Source of the DNA: Chara braunii
Lineage: Eukaryota > Streptophyta > Charophyceae > Charales > Characeae
NCBI GenBank assembly: GCA_003427395.1
Contig: BFEA01000064.1
Location: 1,669,035 to 1,690,800, forward strand
DNA length: 21,766 bases
Direction of reading: 5' to 3'
Shown: positions 1 through 8,315 of the stretch, one piece after another
How the letters are laid out: each line of letters begins with the position of its first letter
How positions within the stretch are numbered: position 1 is the first letter of the stretch
The notes under the pieces: generated by a model
Database searches by the model: none
What the model was told of the DNA's origin: nothing
What the model saw: only the letters and a program-made list of their open reading frames with translations
Translations under genes and position numbers: made by a program

Positions 1-225
1 CACTCACCCACACCAGATGGAAAACTCTACAGACTGTCGGTTCACACCCCATCACAAGCCAACAAAACACCCACGAAACAAAGAAAGGTCTGTCACAGCC
101 AAAAAATACACTCCAGACACGCTGCTGGCACTAGAGGCACAGCATGGCCGCGTAGTGACGGCCCCGACCACTGCCGCTCGACCTGACCGGAGAAAACCGT
201 AGCAGGAAGCTAGCGAAGTCGTAGT
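1..225. other. Unassigned leader sequence
   Basis: No recognisable gene. A 61-codon open frame at 17-202 (plus) is rich in Lys, Arg, Thr and Pro and resembles no family I know. It has no supporting context and may be chance. Confidence 0.4.
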
Positions 226-263
226 ATATATCGTCAAATAGAACTGCCCGGTAAACCGTAGGC
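226..263 (+). repeat. Solo copy of the hammerhead-element tail motif
   Basis: This ~38-bp segment starts with TATATCGTCAAA and contains CGGTAAACCG followed by TAGGC. Related copies occur at 450-487 (plus), 593-630 (minus) and 2733-2770 (minus, diverged). CGG and CCG around the TAAA loop can form a small hairpin. It borders a (TA)n run on its right, as the other copies border AT-rich microsatellites. Confidence 0.7.
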
Positions 264-290
264 ATATATATATATATATATATATATATA
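264..290. repeat. (TA)n microsatellite
   Basis: An uninterrupted TA dinucleotide run between the tail motif and the 290-450 repeat module. Confidence 0.95.
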
Positions 291-450
291 ACGTGGCGAG
301 CCTTGTACGTGGGAGGCACAGTGGAGGGGGAGTTAAAAGAAGAATGAGAAATTAAATGGTTTCAATGTGTCTTTGTTTTTTGTTTTCTATTTTTTTTTTT
401 CTTTTTTTCCTGCAAAGTGCGCTCTTTTAGTTCGTAGGTATGTGGCAATA
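290..450 (+). repeat. Dispersed repeat module R1, copy 1
   Basis: Begins AACGTGGCGAG and contains GGGGGAGTTAAAAGAAGAAT, a T-rich tract and CTCTTTTAGT. The same order of motifs recurs at 2261-2425 with scattered substitutions. In both places the module is followed within a few hundred bases by hammerhead-bearing sequence, so module and ribozyme probably belong to one larger mobile family. No coding capacity is visible. Confidence 0.75.
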
Positions 451-630
451 TATATCGTCAAACAAAGTTGCTCGGTAAACCGTAGGCAAAGAGGGAGAAG
501 AGGACAACAAACGAGAGGTTGTGACAAACAGTTTCGTCGGAGTTTCACCGGCTCATCAGGAGGCTCAACCCTCAATATATATATCCCTCTCTGCCTACGG
601 TTTACCGGGCAGCTCTGTTTGACGATATAT
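450..630. mobile_element. MITE-like palindrome containing a hammerhead ribozyme
   Basis: Two ~38-bp arms are inverted relative to one another (450-487 and 593-630). Each carries the CGTCAAA and CGGTAAACCG signature, and the outer edges run into TATATA. The interior (488-592) holds a minus-strand hammerhead and a purine-rich linker (on the plus strand GAGGGAGAAGAGGACAAC, from about 488). The whole is ~180 bp, the size of a foldback MITE. No protein is encoded, so any mobility would have to come from elsewhere. Alternatively, it arose as two head-to-head tail fragments of a retroelement. The right edge abuts a (GATA)n tract. Confidence 0.65.
512..575 (-). ncRNA. Hammerhead ribozyme (core intact, 5' helix III strand missing)
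   Basis: Read on the minus strand. The catalytic box CTGATGA is at 559-553. Helix II arms GCCGG (552-548) and CCGAC (540-536) enclose a 7-nt loop with one C-A mismatch. The second catalytic box GAAAC is at 535-531. Helix I is a hairpin of GAGG (573-570) with CCTC (563-560). In type III geometry the cleavage site would lie just 5' of base 573, but there the sequence changes to an AT microsatellite and helix III is lost. A GTC at 525-523 with a very short helix III, and pairing of GGTTG with CAACC, would instead allow a type I fold. Activity is therefore uncertain, but identity as a hammerhead is strong. Confidence 0.8.
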
Positions 631-636
631 ATATAT

Positions 637-709
<73 letters not shown>

Positions 710-712
710 TAT
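631..712. repeat. (TAGA)n/(GA)n microsatellite
   Basis: About fourteen GATA units followed by a short GA run. It directly abuts the outer edge of the palindromic hammerhead element. Confidence 0.95.
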
Positions 713-990
713 AGATATACATCCCTGACATTTTCCTTTGCACAACTACATACATTGTTACACTTGGGTGTAGCTGCCATCGTCTTTGTCACAATCGTTG
801 TAATGACATGGTTTCTGCGTCCATGTGTGTATGTCCCAATACGTTAGGTGCATAAAAAACAAAAATGGACAAAAATATTGCAAAGGCTACCCAACCTACT
901 AAGTACATATACTTAGAGAATATATGTACTTAATAGACTTCTTCGTCGTTGCTTTTCCACGCACAAAGCGCTACCACGACGCGGACGTAG
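711..990. other. Unassigned, with a short perfect palindrome
   Basis: No gene seen. An 11-bp perfect inverted repeat, AAGTACATATA at 901-911 and its complement at 921-931, surrounds a 9-nt loop and could form a cruciform or hairpin. Confidence 0.5.
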
Positions 991-1341
991 CATGTACAAT
1001 TTTTTGGAAAAACTTGTCACAGTGATCTCTTTTACTGTCCCTCCGTACCTGACTGTAGGCACCCTCCGCATCCGAACGCTATATGTTCATTTTGCGGCCA
1101 TGGACACTATACCACATTCATGGTCTTTTGTAGTGAGCGTTCTTCCTTCATTTAGGCATGCAATAGACATGCCATTTGTCGGGAGTGTATGGTAGGCATG
1201 CTTAATGCCAGCCGCCGTGACAATTGTTGTGCTGATAATGCTCAGGGCCTCGCTCCAGTACTCTCGTCACACAAAAAGGGCGGTGTATTTTTCCATGTTC
1301 TAGCGGAAGATTCACTCTCATTTTGCACATTTCGCCAATAG
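991..1341 (+). pseudogene. Cys/His-rich zinc-finger-like coding relic with in-frame stop
   Basis: The frame starting at 991 runs 54 codons to a TAG at 1153-1155, then 61 more codons to a TAG at 1339-1341. Across the internal stop the translation stays rich in paired cysteines and histidines. There is a CSFCGHGHY segment, a later single Cys, then ACNRHAICRECM just after the stop, and a further Cys pair. Spaced Cys-x2-Cys and Cys-x2-His-x2-Cys-x2-Cys pairs suggest a cross-brace zinc-binding fold, but I cannot match it to a named family. A TAG immediately precedes the frame (988-990), so any start lies upstream in another exon or frame. It could be a decayed transposon protein or chance. Codon-level conservation in relatives would decide. 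Confidence 0.35.
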
Positions 1342-1955
1342 TGGAGCGAGACCCTCAGCTAAGTCTTCCATGTGCTCATCCACCCCATCCTTACAATGTC
1401 TATCCTCTTTGTCATCAAGGACAGTCTCAGGGTGTTGTAGAGGCCGATTTCTGGACCCACGACAGGTACCTATCTACAATCGGCAACTAATTTATGGGAC
1501 GCAAACCATCCTATCTTGGAGGATCCCCCTCAGACAGCCCCTACTGCAGGCTCCCCAACGATTTCCTCCACCATAGTATGTCTACTAACACCCCTCCTAT
1601 CGAGATCCCTTAAGACAATCCCCTACTGTAGGTTCCCCACTGATATCCTCCAGCAGAGCTTGTCCAAGTCAACCCTCCCCCCAAACGGGACCCCATCCCA
1701 CCTCAGGTCCTTGCCCCCCCCAAAGTAGAGCCTAAGGTAACCAACACACATGAGCAGTCTACCCACAAACCCGTACCTGCATCCTCATTAGACTGCTAAT
1801 TGTATCAGGCAAACCCCTCATAGGCCAGGACCCAACATACAACACCATGAACAGTCCCCTGGGTGGTGTGAAGGCAGTATCTGTAATAGCTGACCATGCG
1901 TCAGCACAAGGGGTGTGTCCAGCCATGCGTCATTCTAACCCCCTGCCAGTGTCTA
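1342..1955. other. Unassigned, with a small local duplication
   Basis: Pyrimidine-rich on the plus strand. A ~33-bp block containing CCCTACTG, AGG and TCCCCA occurs at 1538-1570 and again, diverged, at 1620-1652. Short open frames here are low-complexity and not convincing. Confidence 0.5.
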
Positions 1956-1960
1956 TGCGT

Positions 1961-2041
1961 GAGGTTGCGGATTTGAACCCACAACCTCATACCACAATGC
2001 GCATTTTCAACCGGTGCTCTAACCACCGAGCCACATCAACT
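1961..2041 (-). repeat. tRNA-derived relic (SINE head)
   Basis: On the minus strand TGGCTCGGTGG followed by TTAGAGC (2033-2016) is an A-box with a D-stem GCTC/GAGC. GGGTTCAAATCC (1980-1969) is a good B-box inside a strong T-arm-like hairpin. Box spacing fits a tRNA. The acceptor and anticodon stems do not close, so it is not a functional tRNA. A tRNA-derived SINE or tRNA pseudogene with a Pol III-type internal promoter fits best. Confidence 0.65.
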
Positions 2042-2260
2042 GGACTTCTTACGCTCTCATTTGCCCTCATTCTTCATTCCACACTCTGTAATTACCCTTT
2101 TTAGTTCTTTGTTTGTCCTCTCTCCATCTCTCGTCTCTGTGTCTCTTCGTCTCTCTTCCTTGTGTTTAACACCGACCCCTTTACTCTACCTCTTTCTCAC
2201 AGCGTGCAAGTGGGCAGTTTTGGTACATGGTGATGGGGGCAGCTCGCGCTCAACCTAATC

Positions 2261-2425
2261 AACGTGGCGAATCTTGTCCGTGAGAGCCACAGTGAAGGGG
2301 GAGTTAAAAGAAGAATGAGAAATTGAATGGTTTTTGTTTGTGCCCTTGTTTTCTGTTTTTCATCCTTTGTTTCGCAAAGTGGACTCTTTTAGTCCATTCA
2401 TAGTTATGCGACAATATATATTATA
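2261..2425 (+). repeat. Dispersed repeat module R1, copy 2
   Basis: Co-linear with 290-450: AACGTGGCGA start, GGGGGAGTTAAAAGAAGAAT, a T-rich tract, then ACTCTTTTAGTCC and an AATATATA end. It differs by substitutions and small indels. It is again followed by hammerhead-bearing sequence, here after a 73-bp tandem insertion. Confidence 0.75.
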
Positions 2426-2492
2426 TATACATTCCTGCTTGGGATGATGATATATTCTGAACTTCGTGGCAACACGAAGGCTACAGGGATTG

Positions 2493-2638
2493 AAACCAAG
2501 GCGACCTCTGAGCTTGCTCAATTGATTTTGAGACACAAGTGATGCATTTATATATCGCAGACTTAAAACCAAGGCGACCTGTGAGCTTGCTCGATTGATT
2601 TTGAGATACTTATGATGCATGTATATGTTGAAGACTGT
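2493..2638. repeat. 73-bp tandem duplication
   Basis: Two units (from 2493 and 2566) share AAACCAAGGCGACCT, GAGCTTGCTC, ATTGATTTTGAGA and GATGCAT. They differ by scattered substitutions. The pair sits between R1 copy 2 and the inverted hammerhead pair. Confidence 0.8.
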
Positions 2639-2668
2639 GACAATATATATTCTCTATGACGATATATA

Positions 2669-2700
2669 GTCGGTGAAACTCCAACGAAACAGTTTGTCAC
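2669..2700 (+). ncRNA. Truncated hammerhead ribozyme (3' half)
   Basis: Helix II arms GTCGG (2669-2673) and CCAAC (2681-2685) with loop TGAAACT are present, then GAAAC (2686-2690) and AGTTTGTCAC. The CTGATGA box and helix I that should precede it are absent, replaced by an AT-rich stretch. It cannot cleave as it stands. Confidence 0.7.
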
Positions 2701-2819
2701 AACCTCTCGTTTGTTGTCCTCTTCTCCCTCTCGGTTGACGGTTTACTGGATAGTTATGTTTGACGATATATATGTGTATACAGAGGCAGACAGGGAGAAT
2801 AGGACAACAAACGAGGCGT

Positions 2820-2868
2820 TGTGACGTCAAGAGTTTCATTGACTCATAAGGAGGCTGAACCCTTTACA
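2820..2868 (-). ncRNA. Degenerate hammerhead ribozyme
   Basis: On the minus strand the first box reads CTTATGA (2850-2844), a substitution at an essential G. Helix II arms are GTCAA (2843-2839) and TTGAC (2830-2826), fully paired although two base pairs differ from the GTCGG/CCGAC consensus. The GAAAC box and its neighbour are deleted, so GTCAC follows helix II directly. Upstream ACTGTA matches the position of the type III cleavage strand. It is inactive. Confidence 0.65.
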
Positions 2869-2870
2869 GT

Positions 2871-3390
2871 ATGAAGAGTCTCCTAACCGGTAATATGGAA
2901 AGCATGGTGACGATCTGGACGCCGAGGCCGCAGTGCAAACGGTCTGGGTCTGGATGTCCTAGTCAGGTGTTCGGTCCAGAGTGTTTGGATCCATCCCCCC
3001 ACCCCTACCCCCCCAAAAAGATCCGACTTCAAAAAAAATTTAAAAATATGAAAAAGAGTTATGTTGTGCAGCATTGCAATACAAAAATCTGTTAACTGAG
3101 GACCATGCCGAAATTCGTAGCAAAATCCAAGGGAAAAAAAAAGAAAAACGTTGTTTTTTCTAGGCTAGGCAGTCGCCCCGCCAAGCATGCCTGGGCCAAC
3201 TGGGCCGGGGGGGATCGCCCGACAAAACCCGGCGGGTCAAAAAAAGGGAAGGATCTCCAAAAAAAAGAAATTGACTTAAGGCAGGACTGCGCTTGGTCTG
3301 AGCAGTCAGAATCCGGCCTTACCTTTATCTTCGGTGGTGGGTCACCCAAGAGTGCTTGAGCGCTATAAAGTTACTCTAAACAGTAAGTAT
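2871..3390. other. Unassigned, with a GC-rich island
   Basis: No gene recognised. AT- and A-rich tracts surround a GC-rich stretch at about 3170-3240 that resembles in composition the islands inside the repeats that follow. Confidence 0.4.
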
Positions 3391-4560
3391 AGGGGTTTAC
3401 CTTAAAAATTCCTTATTAATTTTTTTTTTTTTTTTTGATTTCCATATTTTTTGGATTTTTTTGAATTCATTATATTTTTTAATATTATGCGTTGGGGTTG
3501 CCCGGGACCCTGTCCGGCCACTGCCCGACGTGGGCCGCCCGGGAGGGTACCCAGACGACCTTCCCCCAGTCGGGCCGCCTGGGGACAATTTTTTATTATT
3601 TCAATAAAAAAGGGTTTTTTTCAACTGGACGGTCTGTAAAAGCCTATAAGTACAAAATCTTTTAAATATAATTATATTGTTTTTTTAATTTTTTGTTCTT
3701 GGGTGTGAGTTGGGCGTCCGGACTGGTCCGGTTTTCGGGTCCGTTGTAACCATTACGGAATATATATGTCAGAACTGGCCCAAAAGGAAGAAAAACGGTA
3801 AGTCCACACGTAAGCAGATTCAACATTCAATCCTTGTGCTAGAGGGGTTTACCTTAAAAATTAATAAGGAATTTCTTGATTTTTCTAATTTTTTTTCCAT
3901 ATTTTTTGGAATTTTTTGAATTTATTATATTTTTTTATATTATGCGTTGGGGTTGCCCGGGACCCTGTCCGGCCACTGCCCGACGTGGGCCGCCCGTGAG
4001 GGTACCCAGGCGACCTTCCTCCAGCCGAGCCGCCTGAGGACAATATTTTATTATTTCAATAAAAAAGGGTTTTTTTCAACTGGACGGTCTGTAGAAGCCT
4101 ATAAGGAAAGTACAAAACCTTTTAAGTATAATTATATTGTTTTTTTAATTTTTTGTTTTTTTGTGTGAGTTGGGCGTCCGGACTAATCCGGTTTTCGGGT
4201 CCGGTGTAACCATTACGGAAAGTGTGATAATCCACCGTAATCCCGGTTACGCCTAAGCATCAACAATTGGAATTGAAAATCTATATATATGCTAGAAGAA
4301 AGATAAGCATATTCAGTCATTGTGCAAGGTATCAGTTGTCATGTTTTTTTTCTTGGTTGTGAGTTGGGCGTCCGGACTGGTCCGATTTTCGGGTCCAGTG
4401 TAACCACGGAAAGTGTGATAATCCACCTTAACCCCGGTTACGCCTAAGCATCAACAATTGAAATTGAAAATCCATATATATGCCAGAAGGAAGAAAAATG
4501 GTAAAGTTCCACATATAAGCAGATTCAGCATTGAGTCATTCTGCAGGGTATCAGTTGTCA
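3391..4560 (+). repeat. Nested direct repeats (~452-bp and ~194-bp periods)
   Basis: A unit starting AGGGGTTTACC at 3391 recurs at 3843 (period ~452). It contains an AT-rich stretch, a GC island with GTTGCCCGGGACCCTGTCC, TTCAATAAAAAAGGG, and TTGGGCGTCCGGACT. The last block repeats again with a shorter period, at 3711, 4171 and 4365. The last two copies share GTGTGATAATCCACC, GGTTACGCCTAAGCATCAAC and a CAGTTGTCATG end. Units 2 and 3 therefore overlap in a nested way. The sequence is non-coding. A satellite or LTR-derived tandem array is possible. Confidence 0.8.
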
Positions 4561-4921
4561 TGTCTTTTCTGCTACTCGTGGAGTGACAAGTCCAGCAATG
4601 CTCATTGTATGCGGGGAAAACAGTAGAGGAGTTTTTTTATTTTTTTTCCTTTTTTTTAATTTAGACCATTTCTCGGTATGTTAAATATTTCACTAAATCC
4701 ATAAATCGGATTGTAGACCCATTATCCCCATTAACCAGCCACACGGTCATTCCCGGATGTCGGCATACATCCGAAATTATGTTTTGAAAAGAGTTTTAGC
4801 CTCTCAGTCATATGTCATGTCTGAATAAACAATCGGCAAACGCGTCAACCTCATCAAGTCAAAAATTTCCACAAATGTCAGTCAAAATACCGAGCAGATA
4901 CCCTTGTAAGGGTTTTTGTTT
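4561..4921. other. Unassigned flank upstream of the gypsy relic
   Basis: AT-rich with a T-tract near 4635. Nothing recognisable. The missing 5' part of the gypsy element (gag, protease, most of RT) is not found here. Confidence 0.4.
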
Positions 4922-5242
4922 CAACAACGTGACTGGCCCCGACCTCAGTCTGTGACCGAGGTCAGATCTTTCTTAGGGATGACCAACTACTATCGCAACT
5001 TCGTAAAGAACAATAGCATGGTGGTCTCGCCTTTGACTGATCTAACATGCCTTGACACACCATGGAAATGAACAGACCAATATGAGGCAGCCTTCAAACG
5101 GTTGAAGTTTGCTCTCCCGCATTATGAGATCATGATCCCCGATCCGGAGAGGCTATTTGTCGCGACCACTAACGCAAGCCAATGCGGCATAGGTGCAGTG
5201 TTTGTTCAACAGGAGGAGACAAAGTTAAGCCTATACGAGTAA
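4922..5242 (+). pseudogene. Ty3/gypsy reverse transcriptase, C-terminal fragment
   Basis: Translation in the frame of 4922 shows the RT/RNase H connection typical of Ty3/gypsy. It includes VTEVRSFLGMTNYYRNFV, then SPLTDLT, a DTPWK block, EAAFKRLK, and the RNase H entry ATTNASQCGIGAV with a following Q-rich turn. An in-frame TGA (after DTPWK) replaces a position that is usually Trp in relatives, and TAA ends the segment at about 5240. The RT catalytic core upstream is absent. The family converts RNA to DNA in particles, but this copy cannot. Confidence 0.85.
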
Positions 5243-5365
5243 GAAGATGCCATCAAAGAAGTTGGCGAAATCTACCTATGGGAGAACTCTACGCCCTTTA
5301 CAAGGTCTTCGTCCACTGAAGGCATTATCTGTTTGGCAGGTCTTCTATTTGAGAACCGACCATAA
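5243..5365 (+). pseudogene. Ty3/gypsy RNase H fragment
   Basis: MPSKKLAKSTY (from 5247) continues in a shifted frame as ELYALYKVFVH, a stop and RHYL. FYLRTDH (about 5343-5363) returns in the first frame. This is the middle of the gypsy RNase H domain. At least two frame changes and a TGA where Trp is expected show decay. The A-run after 5363 ends the similarity. Integrase zinc-finger and catalytic core sequence is missing between here and 5463. Confidence 0.8.
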
Positions 5366-5743
5366 AAAAAAACAAAACAGGTCTTCTGCTCTGGAGCTGT
5401 ACAATAACGATGTACACAACACCACCCGTGTCAGTCCCAATTAGCTGCATTTGAGATGGAGGCCTAGATCTGCTCTGGACTTCCTCCTTCCTGAAAACCG
5501 ACTCGATGCGATGCCTGGAACCATCGAGTTTGGTGTCCAGTATGAGAAGCTGCTGTAGCAGGCTGTCAAGCACATCAGAAAGTCTCAAGAGGCAATGATC
5601 GCCTCTGAGAACAAACACAGACGACAGTCCACGTTTCAGGTAGGGGAACGTGTTTGGGAAAAGGCAAGTGAATTAGGACAGGAATTCGGAATCTCTAGGA
5701 AACTGATGCCATAGTGTTTTGGTCCTTGGGAAATTCTAGATAT

Positions 5744-6105
5744 TGTGGGTAGTGATTTGGATGGTCCCTCATACGTCATAAGAATCCCTGGTCATCTGCA
5801 CTTACCCTGTATTTCACGCTTCCAAGCTTGCACCTTTCACTGAGACAGATCAGTTCCCATCAAGGAGATCATATCTGGCCCCAACCATGGATGGCCATGT
5901 GGACGTCGATGACATTTTGGAACTGTGGGTAGTGATTTGGATGGTCCCTCGTACGTCATAAGAATCCCTGGTCATCTGCGCACTTACCCTGTATTTCACG
6001 CTTCCAAGCTTGCACCTTTCGCTGAGACAGATCAGTTCCCATCAAGGAGATCAATTCTGGCCCCTACCATGGATGGCCATGTGGACGTCGACGACATTTT
6101 GGAAC
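5744..6105 (+). repeat. 180-bp tandem duplication inside the integrase tail
   Basis: Units begin TGTGGGTAGTGATTTGGATG at 5744 and 5924. The left unit lacks two bases (CTGCACTTA against CTGCGCACTTA) and so is frameshifted. The right unit keeps the frame into the chromodomain-like tail. Confidence 0.95.
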
Positions 6106-6148
6106 ATAGAGACTTGCCTGTTCCCAAGCCTGTGGGCAGGGGAAGACC

Positions 6149-6215
6149 ACCCAAACCTATGAGGGAGTACAAGGTCAGACCACCCAAACCTATGAGGGAG
6201 TACAGGGTCAGATTC
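6149..6215 (+). repeat. 33-bp in-frame duplication in the chromodomain-like tail
   Basis: Two copies of an 11-codon unit encoding PPKPMREY(K/R)VR, differing at one base. Because the length is a multiple of three the reading frame is kept. Confidence 0.95.
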
Positions 6216-6485
6216 AGGCATCATACGGATCCAAAGGAAGATCGTTGGTTCACAAGAGAGGAGCTTGTCAGATCGGCACCTCTGGTGTTCTGGGCTGTGG
6301 ACCCCAGCAAGCATTATGCCCGCCCTAAGTGAAGACGGGCCTAAATATCCACGTGACGCCTCCTTTCAACATTTTTTCCATATGTGGGGTATCAGACAGT
6401 TGCAGCACACCAGTTGGTTACAAAGCAACGCGATCCTTTCCTGGCTCCTCCAGTTGAGCCCAGGGCCCCGGTTGGTTGCGCCCTG

Positions 6486-6620
6486 GGCACACACACTGGG
6501 AGGCCGACACATAACGCAGTGCCCCCGAACAAATGAGAAATCAGCATTGTGTGGGCACACACAGTGGGAGGCCGACACATAACGCAGTGCCCCCGAACAA
6601 ATGAGAAATCAGCATTGTCG
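6486..6620. repeat. 68-bp tandem duplication
   Basis: GGGAGGCCGACACATAACGC occurs at 6498 and 6566. The units share GTGCCCCCGAACAAATGAG and ATCAGCATTGT almost without change. It lies just 3' of the gypsy relic and might derive from its LTR, which I cannot confirm. Confidence 0.9.
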
Positions 6621-7240
6621 TCACACAACCTCCACAAGCCAATGAGAATGCGGCAAACACTTGGAGCCTGGACGGCTGCCTGGACGTGGCCAACTGAAAA
6701 GGGCCCAGGCCTGTAATAGCAGAGGTGGGTGTGGGCACAGACACTAGGGCCCGACTGGAAGCTACTGGAAACTTCCCAGGCCAGGCCCACACAGTCATAC
6801 ACACGGCCGCACTTTCCATAAAGGAAACTGCCCTGCCCAGGCAGCCTCATTCTGGCCTATGCAGGAATAGCAGCCACGCTGCTGCGTTAGCACTAGCCGG
6901 CCAGGGCGCATGCGGGCGCAGAGAGGTGTGAGGGCGCTGCAGTGGCAGCGGGCACATGACGGCCATAGCTGGGCCGAGCGTGCGGTGGTAGATGACGGCG
7001 ATGGTGGTCTTCGTGTAGGAGGCGCATGAGGTGGGTTGACGAGGGGTGATGAGGGGAACCTGGTGTACATTGGCGGTCTGCATTGCTGATTACGTCACGT
7101 ACAATGGTCTTCAACTTCGATGTCATCCAGTCGCATGAACGTAGATAGGCTGAGTAGTGTAGGCTGGGCACTGGGCGCCAGACAGTAGGAGCGACATCGG
7201 ATACAGTGTTGGTGTGACCAGAGCTCTTATTCGGATGGTA
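6621..7240. other. Unassigned GC-rich stretch
   Basis: No gene recognised on either strand. Minus-strand open frames here are Pro/His/Cys-rich and low-complexity. I see no LTR boundary motifs. Confidence 0.4.
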
Positions 7241-7265
7241 TCTTGGTGCGTTGTGCTCTCTGCTT

Positions 7266-7331
7266 GGTACATGACTATCTGGACTACTTCGTGATTTTGG
7301 TACATGACTATCAGGACTACTTCGTGATTTT
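7266..7331 (+). repeat. 33-bp tandem duplication
   Basis: Two units starting GGTACATGACTATC at 7266 and 7299, ending CTTCGTGATTTT, with one substitution. Confidence 0.95.
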
Positions 7332-7589
7332 GCAACTTGGATTTCTGTCTATGGCTCTCGCTCATGTTCCACAAAAAAAAAACAAAAAAACAGGTAGCTC
7401 AAATGGCCAGACAGGCAGTGTCATTTTTCCCTTTTGTTTTCCCCTGCCAAGCACATTTGACCAGAGTTGCTGTTGTACATGGCCACTTTCTTTGGACGTC
7501 AAACAGTCAAAATTTCCGCAAAGCAACCCCCTCCTCTTTCCTCCATCACCGTGTGTGTGCATGCCGTGTCTGCGCGGTCCCATAGCGGC

Positions 7590-8283
7590 CCCTCCTGCTC
7601 GCCGTCCCTCCTCCTCCATAGCCGTGGTTGTTGCCGTGCCCATGAGGGTTGCTACCATCATCATTACGATCACTCCTTCCTCCTCTGCTTTCATCCTTGA
7701 CCCTCCTCCGACTGTCATCATTTTTGTCCTGCTCCTCCCCCTCTCTCAACCTCCTCCTCTCCCTTGTACGACCTCCTCCTCCCCCTCGTGCGACCTCCTG
7801 CTCGTCCTTGCATGACCTGCTCCTCCCCTTCGCACATCGTCTTCCGACCTCCTCCTCCCCCTCTTCCCACCCTCTCCTACCCCTCGGGCCCCTCCCCCCC
7901 TTCGTGCTACCTCCTCCCCCTCTTCCGACTTCCTCCTCCCCCTTGCACGACTGCCTCCTCCCCCTCTGACGTCCTCTTCCAACCTCCTCCTCCACGTGCA
8001 TGATGTTCTCCTCCCCCTTGCAACCTTCTCCTTCAGAGCTCACGGTGACCGTTCCCGCTCGCATGTCCTCTTCCCAACCTCCTCCTCTCCTTCATGCGAC
8101 CTCCACTTGCACGATGTCCTCCTCCCCCTCGCAACCTCCTCCTTCCCCTCTTCCGACGTCCTCCTCCCACTTGCACAACCTCCTCCTCCCCCTCACGCGA
8201 CCTCCTCCTCCCACTCTCCAAAAGGCAGCCGAATAGAAGCACGTGAAAAACTCGTGCCCCCCACATCCGCAACGTCCCTCACA

Positions 8284-8315
<32 letters not shown>

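Larger units (their letters stand above)
2660..2870. mobile_element. Inverted pair of truncated hammerhead elements
   Basis: From left to right: a truncated plus-strand hammerhead (2669-2700), its linker (GTTGTCCTCTTCTCCCTC, ending 2730), and a diverged tail motif (2733-2770). An inverted linker (2788-2815) and a degenerate minus-strand hammerhead (2868-2820) follow. The two halves thus face each other tail-to-tail. This differs from the 450-630 element, where the tail motifs are outside. The pair may record two nested insertions or one large palindrome. Confidence 0.6.
5463..6331 (+). pseudogene. Ty3/gypsy integrase C-terminus with chromodomain-like tail
   Basis: The first part reads as the end of the integrase core: PGTIEFGVQYEKLL, a TAG, QAVKHIRKSQEAM, then VGERVWEKA and FGPWEIL of the GPY/F-type module. 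A second TAG precedes FGPW. After a 180-bp duplication the frame is open from about 5925 to 6331. It encodes HASKLAPF and a tail (DVDDILEHRD, then YRVRF and a DRWFTREEL block) that resembles the chromodomain of chromoviruses, which binds modified histones to guide integration. The D,D,E catalytic residues are absent. It is non-functional and internally deleted. Confidence 0.85.

Noticed and set aside
264-760. CRISPR array suggested by regular short repeats
   Set aside because: The repeats are simple microsatellites and inverted arms, with no direct repeats separated by unique spacers.
1961-2041. Functional tRNA gene
   Set aside because: A- and B-boxes are good but the acceptor stem (GTTGATG) has no partner after the T-arm and the anticodon stem does not pair.
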